Of a stretch of DNA of 58,872 nucleotides, positions 35,892 through 45,414 are shown piece by piece (position 1 is the first letter of the stretch; each line of letters begins with the position of its first letter). A program made the translations under genes and the position numbers. The notes below the pieces were generated by a model. The model worked only from the letters and a program-made list of their open reading frames with translations. It was not told the DNA's origin and did no database searches. Source of the DNA: Clostridiaceae bacterium (GTDB taxonomy: Bacteria; Bacillota; Clostridia; Peptostreptococcales; Peptostreptococcaceae); the NCBI GenBank assembly GCA_902362365.1, contig CABIVQ010000014.1, positions 1 to 58,872 of the forward strand, in the 5' to 3' direction.

Positions 35892-36869
35892 TTAGTTGCT
35901 TTTTCTGTCTAAAAGTACTGCTAATAATATAACTGCACCTTTTACCATTGTTTGATAGTAAGATGATACGTCTAATATGTTAAGCGCATTACTTAATACT
36001 CCTATTATTAATGCCCCTATTATTGTTCCTGTTATCTTACCTTTACCACCATTTAAACTAGTACCTCCAAGTACTACTGCTGCTATGGCATCTAACTCAT
36101 ATCCTGAACCTGCAGTTGGTTGTGCTGAGTATAGTCTTGAAGTTATTATTATACCTGCTATTGATGCAAGTATTCCACTTATTGTATATACCCATATTTT
36201 TATTTTATCTGTATTCAGTCCTGATAACTTAGTTGCTTCTTCATTTGAACCTAATGCATAAGTATATCTACCCATTTTAGTATTATGAAGTATATAGTAA
36301 CATACCATAAATACTAATATCATTATCATAGCTGGTGTTGGTATTCCAAGTATTGTTCCTCCACCTATTTTACCAAATGACATTGCTAATTCATTACTTC
36401 CTAAAGTTATAGGATTTCCATTTGTATAAACTAATGTTAAACCTTTTAATACAGTCATAGTTGCTAGAGTTGCTATAAATGGTTGTAACTTACCTTTTGA
36501 TATTATAAAACCGTTTAAGAATCCAACTACTACTCCTACTACTAAAGCTGCAAGTACTGCTATTACTACATTTTGTCCTGAAACTAAAATACTAGCACAT
36601 ACTGCACCGCTTATACCTAGTATCGAACCTACTGATAAATCTATTCCTCCAGTTAATATAACGAAAGTCATACCTGCTGCTATTACTGCATTTACCGAAG
36701 TTTGTCTAAGTATATTCATTATATTCTTAGGACTTAAGAACGATGGATTCAGTATTGATACTACAGCTATTAATAATACTAATCCTAATAAACTTTTATA
36801 TTTAACTAATAATTCTTTTATATTTACATTTTTAGATGTTGAGCTTTGTGCTCTTGATGATATATCCAA
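35892..36869 (-). CDS. rbsC: Ribose ABC permease
   Basis: Integral membrane permease of the BPD_transp_2 family, 325 residues, 8-10 transmembrane helices. Conserved stretches GGIDLSVGSILGISGAV, TNGNPITLGSNE and GGTSLNGGKGKITGTIIGA are typical of RbsC. It begins 2 bases after rbsA ends and is 15 bases before rbsB. Confidence 0.96.
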   Translation of the reverse strand: MDISSRAQSSTSKNVNIKELLVKYKSLLGLVLLIAVVSILNPSFLSPKNIMNILRQTSVNAVIAAGMTFVILTGGIDLSVGSILGISGAVCASILVSGQNVVIAVLAALVVGVVVGFLNGFIISKGKLQPFIATLATMTVLKGLTLVYTNGNPITLGSNELAMSFGKIGGGTILGIPTPAMIMILVFMVCYYILHNTKMGRYTYALGSNEEATKLSGLNTDKIKIWVYTISGILASIAGIIITSRLYSAQPTAGSGYELDAIAAVVLGGTSLNGGKGKITGTIIGALIIGVLSNALNILDVSSYYQTMVKGAVILLAVLLDRKSN

Positions 36870-36871
36870 TT

Positions 36872-38362
36872 TTATGCCTCCTTAGCTTCAACCGCACATT
36901 TTAATATTGCTTCTTGTGTTGCAGATTCTATATCAAATTCTCCTGTTATTCTACCTTGACTTAAAACTAAAATTCTATCACTTAATCCTAAAATTTCCGG
37001 CATTTCAGAAGATATCATTATTACTGCTTTACCTTGACTCTTAAATTCGTTTATAAGGTCATATATTTCTTTTTTTGCTCCAACGTCTACCCCACGAGTA
37101 GGTTCATCAAGTATAAGGACATCAGGGTGAGTCATAAGAGCTTTAGCTATAGCTATTTTTTGCTGATTACCACCACTTAAATTCCTTATTAACTGTTCTT
37201 CACTTGGAGTTTTTATTCTCATTCTACCTATATAGTCTTGAACTCTAGCAAGTTCCTTTTTCTTATCAATTCTGAAGAATGAAGACATTCTATTTAAAGA
37301 AGATATAGCCATATTTTCTCTTACTGATAAGTCTAGTATTAATCCATCACCTTTTCTATCTTCTGAAACATATGCTATTCTATTCTTTAAACCATCTTTA
37401 GCAGATTTATTATCTATTTCTCTATTTTTTATATATACTTTTCCACTTGTCTTTTTGAAGTGTCCGTATATAGTTTTAGCTAACTCTGTTCTTCCAGCTC
37501 CCATTAAGCCTGATATACCTAAGATTTCCCCAGCCTTAACCTCGAAAGATACATTATCTACATATTCGTTACATAGATTTTCTACCTTAAGCACTGTATC
37601 TCCCTTTTCAGTTTCTAATCTTGGAAATTGATCTGTAAGCTTTCTACCTACCATCATCTCTATCATTTTATCTTCATCTAAATTGCATAAATCTTCAGTT
37701 CCAACAAATTTCCCGTCTCTTAAAACTGTTATATAGTCACATATTTCAAAGATTTCTTTAAGTCTATGCGATATATAAACTAAGGCTTTACCTTCATTTT
37801 TCAGCTCATTTATTACATTAAATAAACTTTCTGTTTCTTTATCTGTAAGAGCATCAGTTGGTTCGTCCATTATTATTATTTGTGCATCTAAAGATAATGC
37901 CTTTGCTATTTCTACCATTTGTTGCTGAGCTATACTTAAATTACCTACTAACTCTCTTGCACTTGTCTCTACATTTAACTTTTTAAGTAATGCATCTGCA
38001 TCACCGTAAAGCTTTTTAAAGTCAACAGCAAATCCCTTCTTTGGCTCACGTCCTAAAAATATATTTTCACCTATACTTAAATCTGGTAATAAGTTAAGCT
38101 CTTGGTGTATTATCGCTATTCCTTTTTCTCCAGCATCTTTAGGACCTTTTATATCCGTCTCTTCACCTTTATAGAATATTTGTCCACCATCTTTTTTATA
38201 TACACCACTTAATATTTTCATAAGTGTTGATTTTCCTGCTCCATTTTCACCCATTAGGGCCATTACTTTACCTTCGTAAAGTTCTAAGTTTACCCCATCT
38301 AACGCCTTAACTCCAGGGAATTCTTTAACTATGTCTTTCATTTGTAAAATAGGGTTTTTCAT
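36872..38362 (-). CDS. rbsA: Ribose ABC importer, dual ATPase
   Basis: Two fused ABC cassettes. First: GENGAGKST (38-46), LSIAQQQMVEIAKAL, IIMDEPTDAL. Second: GLMGAGRTE in place of a full Walker A, LSGGNQQKIAIAKAL, LILDEPTRGVD. The degenerate second Walker A is a family trait. At 496 residues it is full length. It directly abuts rbsD and is 2 bases from rbsC. Confidence 0.97.
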   Translation of the reverse strand: MKNPILQMKDIVKEFPGVKALDGVNLELYEGKVMALMGENGAGKSTLMKILSGVYKKDGGQIFYKGEETDIKGPKDAGEKGIAIIHQELNLLPDLSIGENIFLGREPKKGFAVDFKKLYGDADALLKKLNVETSARELVGNLSIAQQQMVEIAKALSLDAQIIIMDEPTDALTDKETESLFNVINELKNEGKALVYISHRLKEIFEICDYITVLRDGKFVGTEDLCNLDEDKMIEMMVGRKLTDQFPRLETEKGDTVLKVENLCNEYVDNVSFEVKAGEILGISGLMGAGRTELAKTIYGHFKKTSGKVYIKNREIDNKSAKDGLKNRIAYVSEDRKGDGLILDLSVRENMAISSLNRMSSFFRIDKKKELARVQDYIGRMRIKTPSEEQLIRNLSGGNQQKIAIAKALMTHPDVLILDEPTRGVDVGAKKEIYDLINEFKSQGKAVIMISSEMPEILGLSDRILVLSQGRITGEFDIESATQEAILKCAVEAKEA

Positions 38363-38758
38363 TTAAAATACAACTCCTGATTTTAATATTATGTTTGCGT
38401 AAGGAGTACATTCACCAGTTCTTACTACTGCCTTACTCTCCTTAGTCATTTTTTTGAAATCTTCATGACTAACCATTGTTACTTTTATATTTTCAAATCG
38501 CTTTAATATTTCATTATATATATTAGTATTTTTTTCTACTATTTCCTCAGCAATAACTATTTCTTCTACACATAATTCTTCTAAAACTGTATCTAAAGTT
38601 TCTAAGAAAGAAGGTACTCCATATTTTAATGCTAAGTCTATTCTATTTACACCATCTGGTATAGGTAACCCACAATCTCCTATTGTTAAACTATCTGTAT
38701 GTCCCATTTTAGATATTGTATATGATACTTCACTATTTATAAGTTTTGTTTTTCTCAT
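38363..38758 (-). CDS. rbsD: D-ribose pyranase
   Basis: Interconverts beta-pyranose and furanose forms of ribose, supplying RbsK and the importer. 131 residues with the RbsD signatures [20 protein letters not shown] and [13 protein letters not shown]. It lies 5 bases after rbsK and abuts rbsA. Confidence 0.96.
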   Translation of the reverse strand: MRKTKLINSEVSYTISKMGHTDSLTIGDCGLPIPDGVNRIDLALKYGVPSFLETLDTVLEELCVEEIVIAEEIVEKNTNIYNEILKRFENIKVTMVSHEDFKKMTKESKAVVRTGECTPYANIILKSGVVF

Positions 38759-38763
38759 TCTAC

Positions 38764-39672
38764 CTACCCCCTAAAATTTTCTACATCATTTAATGTTGGT
38801 AATGAACTTTGTGCTCCTTCTTTTTGAACACTTAGAGCTCCAACTTTTGAAGCAAAATCCATAGCCTCTTCTACATTTTTATTATTAGCAAATGCAACAG
38901 CCAATGCTCCTGTATAGCTATCTCCTGCCGCAGTCGTATCTATTGCATTAACTTTATATGCCTTTTTAAACATAGATTTTTCTTTATTTATATATAGGCT
39001 TCCTTTAGAACCTAAAGTAACTATAAGTTCTTTTACACCTTTATCTATCATTACCTGAGCAGCTTTTTGAATATCTTCTTCAGTTTCTATTTCTACTCCA
39101 CTTAAAATTTCTAACTCAGTTTCATTAGGAGTTAATAAATCTACATTTGCAATTATATCATCTTCTAATTTAACTGCTGGGGCTGGATTTAATATAGTAT
39201 ACTTTCCAAGCTCTTTAGATCTTTTTAGTGCATATTTTATTGTTTCTAATGGTGTTTCAAGTTGAAGTACAACTATATCACTATTTTCTATTCCTTCTAT
39301 ATTTGAATCTATATATTCATTATCTACTTTATAGTTTGCTCCAGGTGCAACTACTATAGAGTTTTCCGCATTATTGTCTACAGTTATCATTGCAACACCT
39401 GTTGCTATATCTTCTTGATTTATATATTTAGTGTTTACATTGTCATTTTTTAAGGCATTTAATAAAGTTTCTCCAAATCCGTCTTTTCCAACTTTACCTA
39501 TCATGTTCACATTTCCACCAAGTCTTGCCATAGCAACAGCTTGATTGGCTCCTTTTCCACCTGGAACTTCTTTAAAATCTCCGCCTATTACTGTTTGACC
39601 ACCCTTAGGTCTGTTATCTACCTTTACTACTAAGTCCATGTTTAGACTTCCTATGACACATATATTTTTCAC
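38764..39672 (-). CDS. rbsK: Ribokinase
   Basis: PfkB-family kinase phosphorylating ribose. N-terminal GSLNMDLV and [11 protein letters not shown]-terminal [13 protein letters not shown] with the catalytic Asp. The usual DTTGAGDxF is DTTAAGDSY here, a mild change. It starts at GTG six bases after AGGAGG. First gene of the operon; no rbsR is in the window, so the regulator is elsewhere. Confidence 0.95.
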   Translation of the reverse strand: MKNICVIGSLNMDLVVKVDNRPKGGQTVIGGDFKEVPGGKGANQAVAMARLGGNVNMIGKVGKDGFGETLLNALKNDNVNTKYINQEDIATGVAMITVDNNAENSIVVAPGANYKVDNEYIDSNIEGIENSDIVVLQLETPLETIKYALKRSKELGKYTILNPAPAVKLEDDIIANVDLLTPNETELEILSGVEIETEEDIQKAAQVMIDKGVKELIVTLGSKGSLYINKEKSMFKKAYKVNAIDTTAAGDSYTGALAVAFANNKNVEEAMDFASKVGALSVQKEGAQSSLPTLNDVENFRG

Positions 39673-39683
39673 AGTATTCCTCC

Positions 39684-39709
39684 TGTTAATTGTTTTATTT
39701 ATATTAACA
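39684..39709. repeat. Inverted repeat in the rbsK 5' leader
   Basis: TGTTAAT (39684-39690) and ATTAACA (39703-39709) separated by 12 bases, between the predicted promoter and the AGGAGG of rbsK. It could be a regulator site or a small mRNA fold next to the ribosome site. Confidence 0.4.
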
Positions 39710-39738
39710 AATAGTATGATTTTTTACTTTCTTTATTT

Positions 39739-39767
39739 AGAGTATCATATTAGAATCATTAGTGCAA
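39739..39767 (-). promoter_or_regulatory. Candidate promoter of the ribose operon
   Basis: TTGCAC (39762-39767), 17-base spacer, TACTCT (39739-39744) on the minus strand, about 60 bases upstream of rbsK. Box matches are good for -35 and moderate for -10. Confidence 0.5.
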
Positions 39768-39877
39768 CATATTTCTACTTTTTAACCTTTATATAGACAA
39801 TTTTTATATTTTTAAAATATTTAATATAATATAAAAATATCCCTTTATTTTCTTAAATCTAGATAATGTTGTGAATA

Positions 39878-39927
39878 AAAAAGCTAACTACTTAATTTAT
39901 CCATATAAATTAAGTAGTTAGCTTTTT
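39878..39927 (-). terminator. Terminator of the 93-residue gene
   Basis: Perfect 23-bp stem with a 4-base loop and flanking A/T runs, 14 bases past the stop of the minus-strand gene at 39942. One of the longest perfect stems in the window. Confidence 0.9.
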
Positions 39928-39941
39928 AGAATTATTACATA

Positions 39942-40223
39942 CTATATATGTCTTATAATAAATTGCATAATTTCAGACACTTCAAATTCAATTAAACTAA
40001 ACAACTTGTATATGACATGACTTTTAGGACCATTTTCATCCTCTTCCTCTTCAATCCAAGTTCTTATAATAACTTTATCATTATCATCATATTCTACATT
40101 TAACGGTGGTGTATCAAACTCTTTTATATTGATGGTAAATATATGAGTTTTATTTTTTATATCCTCATCACAAGATCCTAAATATGTTACTTTCAGTTTT
40201 TGATTTTCAAATAAAGCTTCCAT
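39942..40223 (-). CDS. Small acidic hypothetical protein
   Basis: Ninety-three residues, soluble, with alternating strand-like segments and an acidic loop IEEEEDENGPK. No family recognised. GGAGGG lies 6 bases before the ATG, and a very strong terminator follows, so it is a genuine monocistronic gene. It is divergent from the SH3/C39 gene; the 146 bases between them must hold both promoters. Confidence 0.75.
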   Translation of the reverse strand: MEALFENQKLKVTYLGSCDEDIKNKTHIFTINIKEFDTPPLNVEYDDNDKVIIRTWIEEEEDENGPKSHVIYKLFSLIEFEVSEIMQFIIRHI

Positions 40224-40369
40224 ATTATACCCTCCTAAAAATTATATTTATATATTGTCCATAAACGCTAATATTTATATTTATTTTTCGCTTTAATTTA
40301 GATATATATGGTAAAATTAAATTTGGTTTTATATTCATGATAAAAATTAAATTTAATCGGAGGGGTAAA

Positions 40370-41366
40370 ATGAGTTTAATATTAAGAAAATTTTTATGTG
40401 TAATTTCAGTTATATTTATCACTATAAGTTCATCATCTTCAGTGTATGCATCTAGTAAAGTTTCTAATTCCATAAATTCTACCTTTAAAGAAATGCAAGT
40501 TACTACAAATAGTCTTAACGTAAGATCTGGAGCTGGTACTAAGTATAAAAAAGTGGGTTCTATCAAAAAGAATACTAAAGTAAAAGTATACTCTATATCT
40601 AAGGGTTGGGCCAAAATAGAATATAAAAATTCCAAAAGATATGTTAGCTCTCAATATCTAAAGAATATTTCAATATCTAGCAGTTCTTCTAATAATAGCA
40701 GTAATAATAATGCTTCTAACCCTGCAAGTATAGTAAAAGAAATGCAAGTTAATACAAGTGTACTTAATGTCAGAAAAGGTGCTAGTACTAGTAGTAAAAA
40801 ACTAGGGTCTATAAAAAAAAATACTAAGCGTTAAATATATTAGCCAATATCCTGAACTTCCACTTGGATGCGAGGCTACGGCTTTAACTCAATTACTTAA
40901 TTATAAAAAAGTAAATGTAAATAAAATAACTATAGCCAATGAAATGACTTATTCACCAAATAAAAACCCTTCTCTTGGATTTGTTGGTAGTCCATTTAAA
41001 AATGAAAAAGGAGTTTTCCAAGCAATTTATCCAGAAGCATTAGAAAGCCTTGCAAAAAAATATAGAAAATCTAGTGCCAACATAACTGGTGCTTCAGTAG
41101 ATACTTTAGAAAAAGAAATTCGTAAAGGAAATCCTCTTGTTGTTTGGGCGACTTTAAACTTTACAACACCCAAAATGGGATACTGGTACGAAGGTACTAA
41201 AGATAAGATATGGGTAGCTAAAAATTTACACGTAGTTGCTGTAACTGGTGTTGACCATAACTACTTCTACATAACAGATCCCGCTAAAGGTTCTTATAAA
41301 GTAAAAAAATCTACATTTAAATCAATTTATGAAAAAGTAGGTAAAAAGGCATTAGTCATCAGATAA
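40370..41366 (+). pseudogene. Secreted SH3-repeat / C39-like cysteine peptidase, frameshifted
   Basis: GGAGGGG precedes the ATG at 40370. Fragment 1 (to TAA 40832-40834) has a signal peptide (1-28), a full bacterial SH3 domain (VTTNSLNVRSGAGTKYKKVG), a Ser/Asn linker, and the first half of a second SH3 repeat. The frame then ends. In the frame one base on, with no stop from about 40830 to 41366, a peptidase C39-like domain follows: YISQYPELPLGCEATALTQL with catalytic Cys, NLHVVAVTG with His, and YITDPAKG with Asp. All three candidate catalytic residues survive. Any single-base loss between the SH3 repeat and 40829, for example in the A9 tract, rejoins the parts. The second SH3 repeat also looks internally shortened, so a larger deletion is an alternative. 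No start and ribosome site for a separate C39 gene was found. Confidence 0.8.
40813..40821 (+). repeat. A9 homopolymer at the frameshift
   Basis: Nine consecutive A just before the premature stop of the SH3/C39 gene. Eight A would place the two fragments in one frame, reading SIKKILSVKYISQ across the junction. Confidence 0.8.
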
Positions 41367-41367
41367 T

Positions 41368-41409
41368 AAAAAATCTGATATAGATAATTTAATCTATATC
41401 AGATTTTTT
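41368..41409. terminator. Bidirectional terminator
   Basis: Perfect 18-bp arms AAAAAATCTGATATAGAT and complement with a 6-base loop. It begins right after the C39 stop and ends 2 bases before the convergent HAD gene. Confidence 0.9.
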
Positions 41410-41411
41410 AT

Positions 41412-42047
41412 TTATAAACTTAGTAATTCTTCAAACTTATCAATTACATGATTATATTCTTCTGTATTACCAAATCCGTATCGAGCATATATAAAAGGTA
41501 TTCCAGCTTTTTTAGCTGCATCACAATCCATCTGTGTATCTCCTACATAAACAGGATGCTTCAAATTATTTCTTTCAATTACAATTTTTATATTCTCCGC
41601 CTTTGATAAATTTGTTCTGCCTGGACATTCAAAATCTACAAAATACTTGTCAAGATTATAAAACTTCATAAATGTTTCTATATATCCATCTTGGCAATTG
41701 CTAACTATAAATAACTTATACTTTTTAGATAGAACTTTCAATGTATCTTCTAGCTTATCATATAAAGTTGCTCCATGTTCCATTAAATACTGATTTTCAA
41801 ATTCACCACATTCTCTCAATAGAATATCTCTCTTCTTCTTATCCATATTGGGGAACATTCTCTCTCCAATCACTTCTAATTCAAGTCCCATATATCCCTT
41901 TAATTCCTCTGTTGTAACTTCCTTTTTATCGTTGTCATATTTACTTATTATAGTACTCCATGAAGAAGCAATCTCTTTAGTCGAATCCCATAGAGTACCA
42001 TCTAAATCAAATATCATACTATCAATATCTTTTAAACTATTCTGCAT
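41412..42047 (-). CDS. HAD-superfamily phosphatase (phosphoglycolate-phosphatase-like)
   Basis: Two hundred and eleven residues. Motif I FDLDGTLWDS, motif II VSNCQDG, motif III Lys (NLSKAENIK), motif IV VGDTQMDCDAAKKAGIP. The alpha-helical cap is of class C1. Similar to Gph/PpaX-type phosphatases; the substrate cannot be told from sequence. Separate from the next gene by 57 bases. Confidence 0.85.
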   Translation of the reverse strand: MQNSLKDIDSMIFDLDGTLWDSTKEIASSWSTIISKYDNDKKEVTTEELKGYMGLELEVIGERMFPNMDKKKRDILLRECGEFENQYLMEHGATLYDKLEDTLKVLSKKYKLFIVSNCQDGYIETFMKFYNLDKYFVDFECPGRTNLSKAENIKIVIERNNLKHPVYVGDTQMDCDAAKKAGIPFIYARYGFGNTEEYNHVIDKFEELLSL

Positions 42048-42104
42048 ACCCCTATTCTCCTTCTAATCCAATGATTTCACTATATATTATAACTTAATTT
42101 CTAA

Positions 42105-42545
42105 TTAACATCCTATTTCCTCAAATAATTTAATTAATGATTCTTCAAACCTAATATTATCATCTTTGGTTCTTTTCTTTGGACCTTTAGTTCTACCTCC
42201 ACCTTGTCTTACTTTTTTAGATATATGTCTTGTGAATAATAATTGATCAATATTTTCATTATTATATACTAGTCCATTTTGATTTATAGCATGTCCTCCC
42301 TTGGAGAGCACCATGGCAGCTAATCCATAATCTTGTGTCACCACTATATCTCCTTTATTTACCTTGTTAACAATTAGAAAATCTGCTGAGTCATTACCTT
42401 TAGAAACAACAATTTTTTCTACTTTGTATTTCGAAAAATCATGTGATGTATCACATATAATAATAGCTTCTTTATTAAATTTTTTAGCAGTATTTATGCT
42501 AATATCAATTACAGGACATCCATCTCCATCTATTAATAGCTTCAT
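42105..42545 (-). CDS. YaiI/YqxD family protein (UPF0178, DUF188)
   Basis: One hundred and forty-six residues with the PIN-like DUF188 signatures MKLLIDGDGCPV, VSKGNDSADFLIVN, GDIVVTQDYGLA and GGGRTKGPKKRT. Acidic residues in the first and third motifs suggest a nuclease-like fold; the family's role is not established. Confidence 0.92.
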   Translation of the reverse strand: MKLLIDGDGCPVIDISINTAKKFNKEAIIICDTSHDFSKYKVEKIVVSKGNDSADFLIVNKVNKGDIVVTQDYGLAAMVLSKGGHAINQNGLVYNNENIDQLLFTRHISKKVRQGGGRTKGPKKRTKDDNIRFEESLIKLFEEIGC

Positions 42546-42609
42546 ATTTTCTCCTTATTATTTTCATTATATATTTTTATTATATATCAAATAACTTCAA
42601 TATATAATA

Positions 42610-42665
42610 AGTGCGTATATCATAAGCAACTTTATAATATAAAATCTACTCATAATATACGCACT
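42610..42665 (-). terminator. Hairpin after the YczE-like gene
   Basis: AGTGCGTATAT/ATATACGCACT arms (11 bp) with a 34-base loop, starting 18 bases after the stop codon on the minus strand. Confidence 0.6.
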
Positions 42666-42682
42666 CTTTAACTTTTCATTGA

Positions 42683-43384
42683 CTAATTTATTTCTTCAGC
42701 TATATTATCTTCATTAATTTCTTTCTTGCTTTTCTTACTAAGCATTGGTTTAAAATAAAAATGCTCATCTACAAAAGAATTCACAAAAGAAACAACCTTT
42801 CCAGTTATTAATGCACATATAACAGTTCCAATACCTATCCCTTCAAATCCTTTTAAGAATACTACTGACAATACTATAGTTGTTGCTAAGCAAGATAAGT
42901 CAAATACAGTTTTTACCTTCTTATAATTTATATTAAATTCTTCAGTTAAGTCTCTTGTAAAAGTATCTATTGGCAAAACTGGAGTTTTGCATTTTAATAA
43001 TAATGACATTCCAACTGAAAGCATTGAAAAACTTATAAGGAAATATATTATATTATATATTATATTATTCGGTAGCTTTTGCATAATAAATATATTGCAA
43101 AAATCTATCATATTGCCAAATACTATTGCAAGAAAAAATGATACAATGTAACCAACTTTAAATTTCTTTGTTATTAAAACTAATATAAGTATTAATACAC
43201 ATTGAAATATATAATTCCAACTACCATAAGTAATATTATCAAAAACCAAACTCAATGTATATGGCACTGATGATATTGACGATATTCCAAATCCACTCTT
43301 AACCATAAGCGTATTAGCAAAACTATTAATAATTAACCCCATAAACAATGCTAATTCCCCAACAAATAATTTTTTCTCTTTCAT
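42683..43384 (-). CDS. YczE/YitT-like integral membrane protein
   Basis: About 233 residues, five or six transmembrane helices, matching the YczE/YyaS pattern: FANTLMVKSGFGISSISSVP at the N-terminus, KTPVLPIDTFTRDL in the middle loop, and GIGTVICALITGKVVSFVN near the end. Role unknown. A GTG at 43396 overlaps the GAGGGG ribosome site, so the ATG at 43384 is the better start. Confidence 0.82.
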   Translation of the reverse strand: MKEKKLFVGELALFMGLIINSFANTLMVKSGFGISSISSVPYTLSLVFDNITYGSWNYIFQCVLILILVLITKKFKVGYIVSFFLAIVFGNMIDFCNIFIMQKLPNNIIYNIIYFLISFSMLSVGMSLLLKCKTPVLPIDTFTRDLTEEFNINYKKVKTVFDLSCLATTIVLSVVFLKGFEGIGIGTVICALITGKVVSFVNSFVDEHFYFKPMLSKKSKKEINEDNIAEEIN

Positions 43385-43472
43385 AATTCCCCTCACTTTT
43401 TTAATCTTCTTTTTTATCTAAAAATTAAATTTTATTTTACTTTAAACTTGCTTAAGTATATTTCTCATAGAG

Positions 43473-43509
43473 AAACGGTGAACTCTACTTTAATTTGAGT
43501 TCACCGTTT
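43473..43509 (-). terminator. Terminator of the TRAP transporter operon
   Basis: Perfect 13-bp arms AAACGGTGAACTC/GAGTTCACCGTTT with an 11-base loop, 21 bases past the dctM stop; T tail is modest. Confidence 0.8.
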
Positions 43510-43530
43510 TCCATAAAATGTAATTAAAAA

Positions 43531-44844
43531 CTATTCTATCATTCCCATAACTTTAGGAAGGAATAAACTTATTTGTGGTATAAATGTTACTAACATTAGA
43601 ACGACAAATATTGATATATAGAATGGTAATATATTTTTTATTACCCCTTCGATTTTAGTTTTAGCTACTCTACATCCAACAAATAGAGTATTTCCAACTG
43701 GCGGTGTTATTGTACCTATACATAAGTTAAATACTAACATTATACCAAATTGTATTGTATCCATACCTAAGTTTTGAGCTATAGGTAAGAATATTGGTGT
43801 AAATATTAATATAGCTGGAGTTAAATCCATAAAAGTACCTACTATTAATAATAGTATATTCATAATTAATAGTATTACAATTGGGTTATTTGATACACCT
43901 AATATTAAATTTGTTATGTATGTTGGAACATTAGTAAATGCTAATACCCAAGACATTATAGAAGAAACCCCTATTAAGAATACTATCATAGCTGTCATAT
44001 TTATAGATTCTAATAATATTCTTGGTATATCTTTTAATTTTATAGACTTATATAAGAACATTGCTAATAATAAAGAATATACAACTGCAATAGCTGCACC
44101 TTCCGTAGCTGTAAATATTCCACCTATTATACCACCTATTATTATTACAATTAGTGATAAACTTGGTAATGCATCAAAAAATACTTTTAAGCCTTGCATG
44201 AATGTTATTTTTTCATTATTAGTTTTATATCCTTGCTTCTTAGCTATAAAGAATGCAACGACCATAACTCCTAATCCCCATAATATACCTGGAATATATC
44301 CAGCCATAAATAATGCTGCAACTGATGTCCCTCCACTAACTAACGAGTATATTATTAATGAGTTACTTGGAGGTATTAATAAACCAGTAGGTGCAGATGC
44401 TATATTAACTGCCGCACTATAATCTGTATTATATCCAGCTTCCTCTTGAAGAGGTGCCATTGTACCCCCTATAGCTGCTGCTGCCGCTGTTCCAGATCCA
44501 CTTATAGCTCCAAACAACATGTTTCCTACAACGTTTGTATGTGCAAGAGACCCTGGTAATTTTCCTGATAATAATGTTGCAAAATTAACTAGTCTTATTG
44601 CTATACCACCATTATTCATTATTATCCCTGCTAATACGAAGAATGGTATTGCTAATAATGAGAATGAGTTAATCCCTGTAAATATACGCTGAGATGCTGT
44701 AAAAACAGCATTTTCCCAAGGTAGTGCTGATAATATTGATATAACTGAAGATATTCCTATTGTAACTGATATCGGTATCCCTATTAATAATAAAACTGGA
44801 AATACTGCTAATAAAGTTAATCCTGTTTGTAATGCTAATTCCAT
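43531..44844 (-). CDS. dctM: TRAP transporter large permease
   Basis: DctM-type subunit, 437 residues, about 12 transmembrane helices, with the glycine-rich family stretches FGAISGSGTAAAAAIGGTMAP and GTITPPVGNTLFVG. It uses an ion gradient to move the substrate delivered by DctP. Third gene of dctP-Q-M, which lies directly downstream of the uronate genes and shares their operator motif, so hexuronates are the likely cargo. Confidence 0.95.
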   Translation of the reverse strand: MELALQTGLTLLAVFPVLLLIGIPISVTIGISSVISILSALPWENAVFTASQRIFTGINSFSLLAIPFFVLAGIIMNNGGIAIRLVNFATLLSGKLPGSLAHTNVVGNMLFGAISGSGTAAAAAIGGTMAPLQEEAGYNTDYSAAVNIASAPTGLLIPPSNSLIIYSLVSGGTSVAALFMAGYIPGILWGLGVMVVAFFIAKKQGYKTNNEKITFMQGLKVFFDALPSLSLIVIIIGGIIGGIFTATEGAAIAVVYSLLLAMFLYKSIKLKDIPRILLESINMTAMIVFLIGVSSIMSWVLAFTNVPTYITNLILGVSNNPIVILLIMNILLLIVGTFMDLTPAILIFTPIFLPIAQNLGMDTIQFGIMLVFNLCIGTITPPVGNTLFVGCRVAKTKIEGVIKNILPFYISIFVVLMLVTFIPQISLFLPKVMGMIE

Positions 44845-44866
44845 TGGTTTTCCTCCCCTAATTTAA

Positions 44867-45376
44867 TTACGCTGTTTTAGCATTTTTATTTTTTGCTTCC
44901 TTACCATTTGCCAGCTCTTTAACAATATCAGATATATTTAAAATGTTGTACACTATTGTTACAACTCCTGATAAAGGTAATGCAAGGTAAATATAACCCA
45001 TAGGTATTTGTAATGATGAAGATGATTGTCCCATTGATAACTGTGACATCTTAAATCCTCCAAATACTAATACTAATGCTGCAAATAATATAACTACTAA
45101 CTCCGAGAATAACTTTACCTTAGTTTGATTTCTTTCACTAAGCTTATCTACTAAAAATGACATACGCATATGCTCTTGTTTTCCAAATACATATGCTGCA
45201 CCTAATAACCCCATCCACACAAAGCATATTAATACTAGCTCTTCTGTTACAGTACTAGGCTTATTAAATATATATCTAGATGCAACTTGCCATGTTGCAA
45301 ATATTGTCATTAGTGCTAATAATAAACAGCACACAACTTCTAATACTTTATCTAAACCTTTTCTAATAGCTTCCAT
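44867..45376 (-). CDS. dctQ: TRAP transporter small permease
   Basis: DctQ-type subunit, 169 residues, four transmembrane helices; RYIFNKPSTVTEELVLICFVW is the family signature region. It pairs with DctM and is 22 bases upstream of it. Confidence 0.93.
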   Translation of the reverse strand: MEAIRKGLDKVLEVVCCLLLALMTIFATWQVASRYIFNKPSTVTEELVLICFVWMGLLGAAYVFGKQEHMRMSFLVDKLSERNQTKVKLFSELVVILFAALVLVFGGFKMSQLSMGQSSSSLQIPMGYIYLALPLSGVVTIVYNILNISDIVKELANGKEAKNKNAKTA

Positions 45377-45414
45377 TCATTTTCTCCTTTAATAATATAT
45401 TTTAACAATATTTA

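Noticed and set aside
40225..40635. Open frame of 136 codons on the minus strand across the SH3 gene
   Set aside because: It is the complement of the signal peptide and SH3 coding region, has no ribosome site and shows no domain; the plus-strand gene has a clear GGAGGGG site and recognised domains.
43916..44422. Open frame of 168 codons opposite dctM
   Set aside because: Lies entirely antisense to a certain TRAP permease; the hydrophobic composition reflects the complement of membrane-helix codons.
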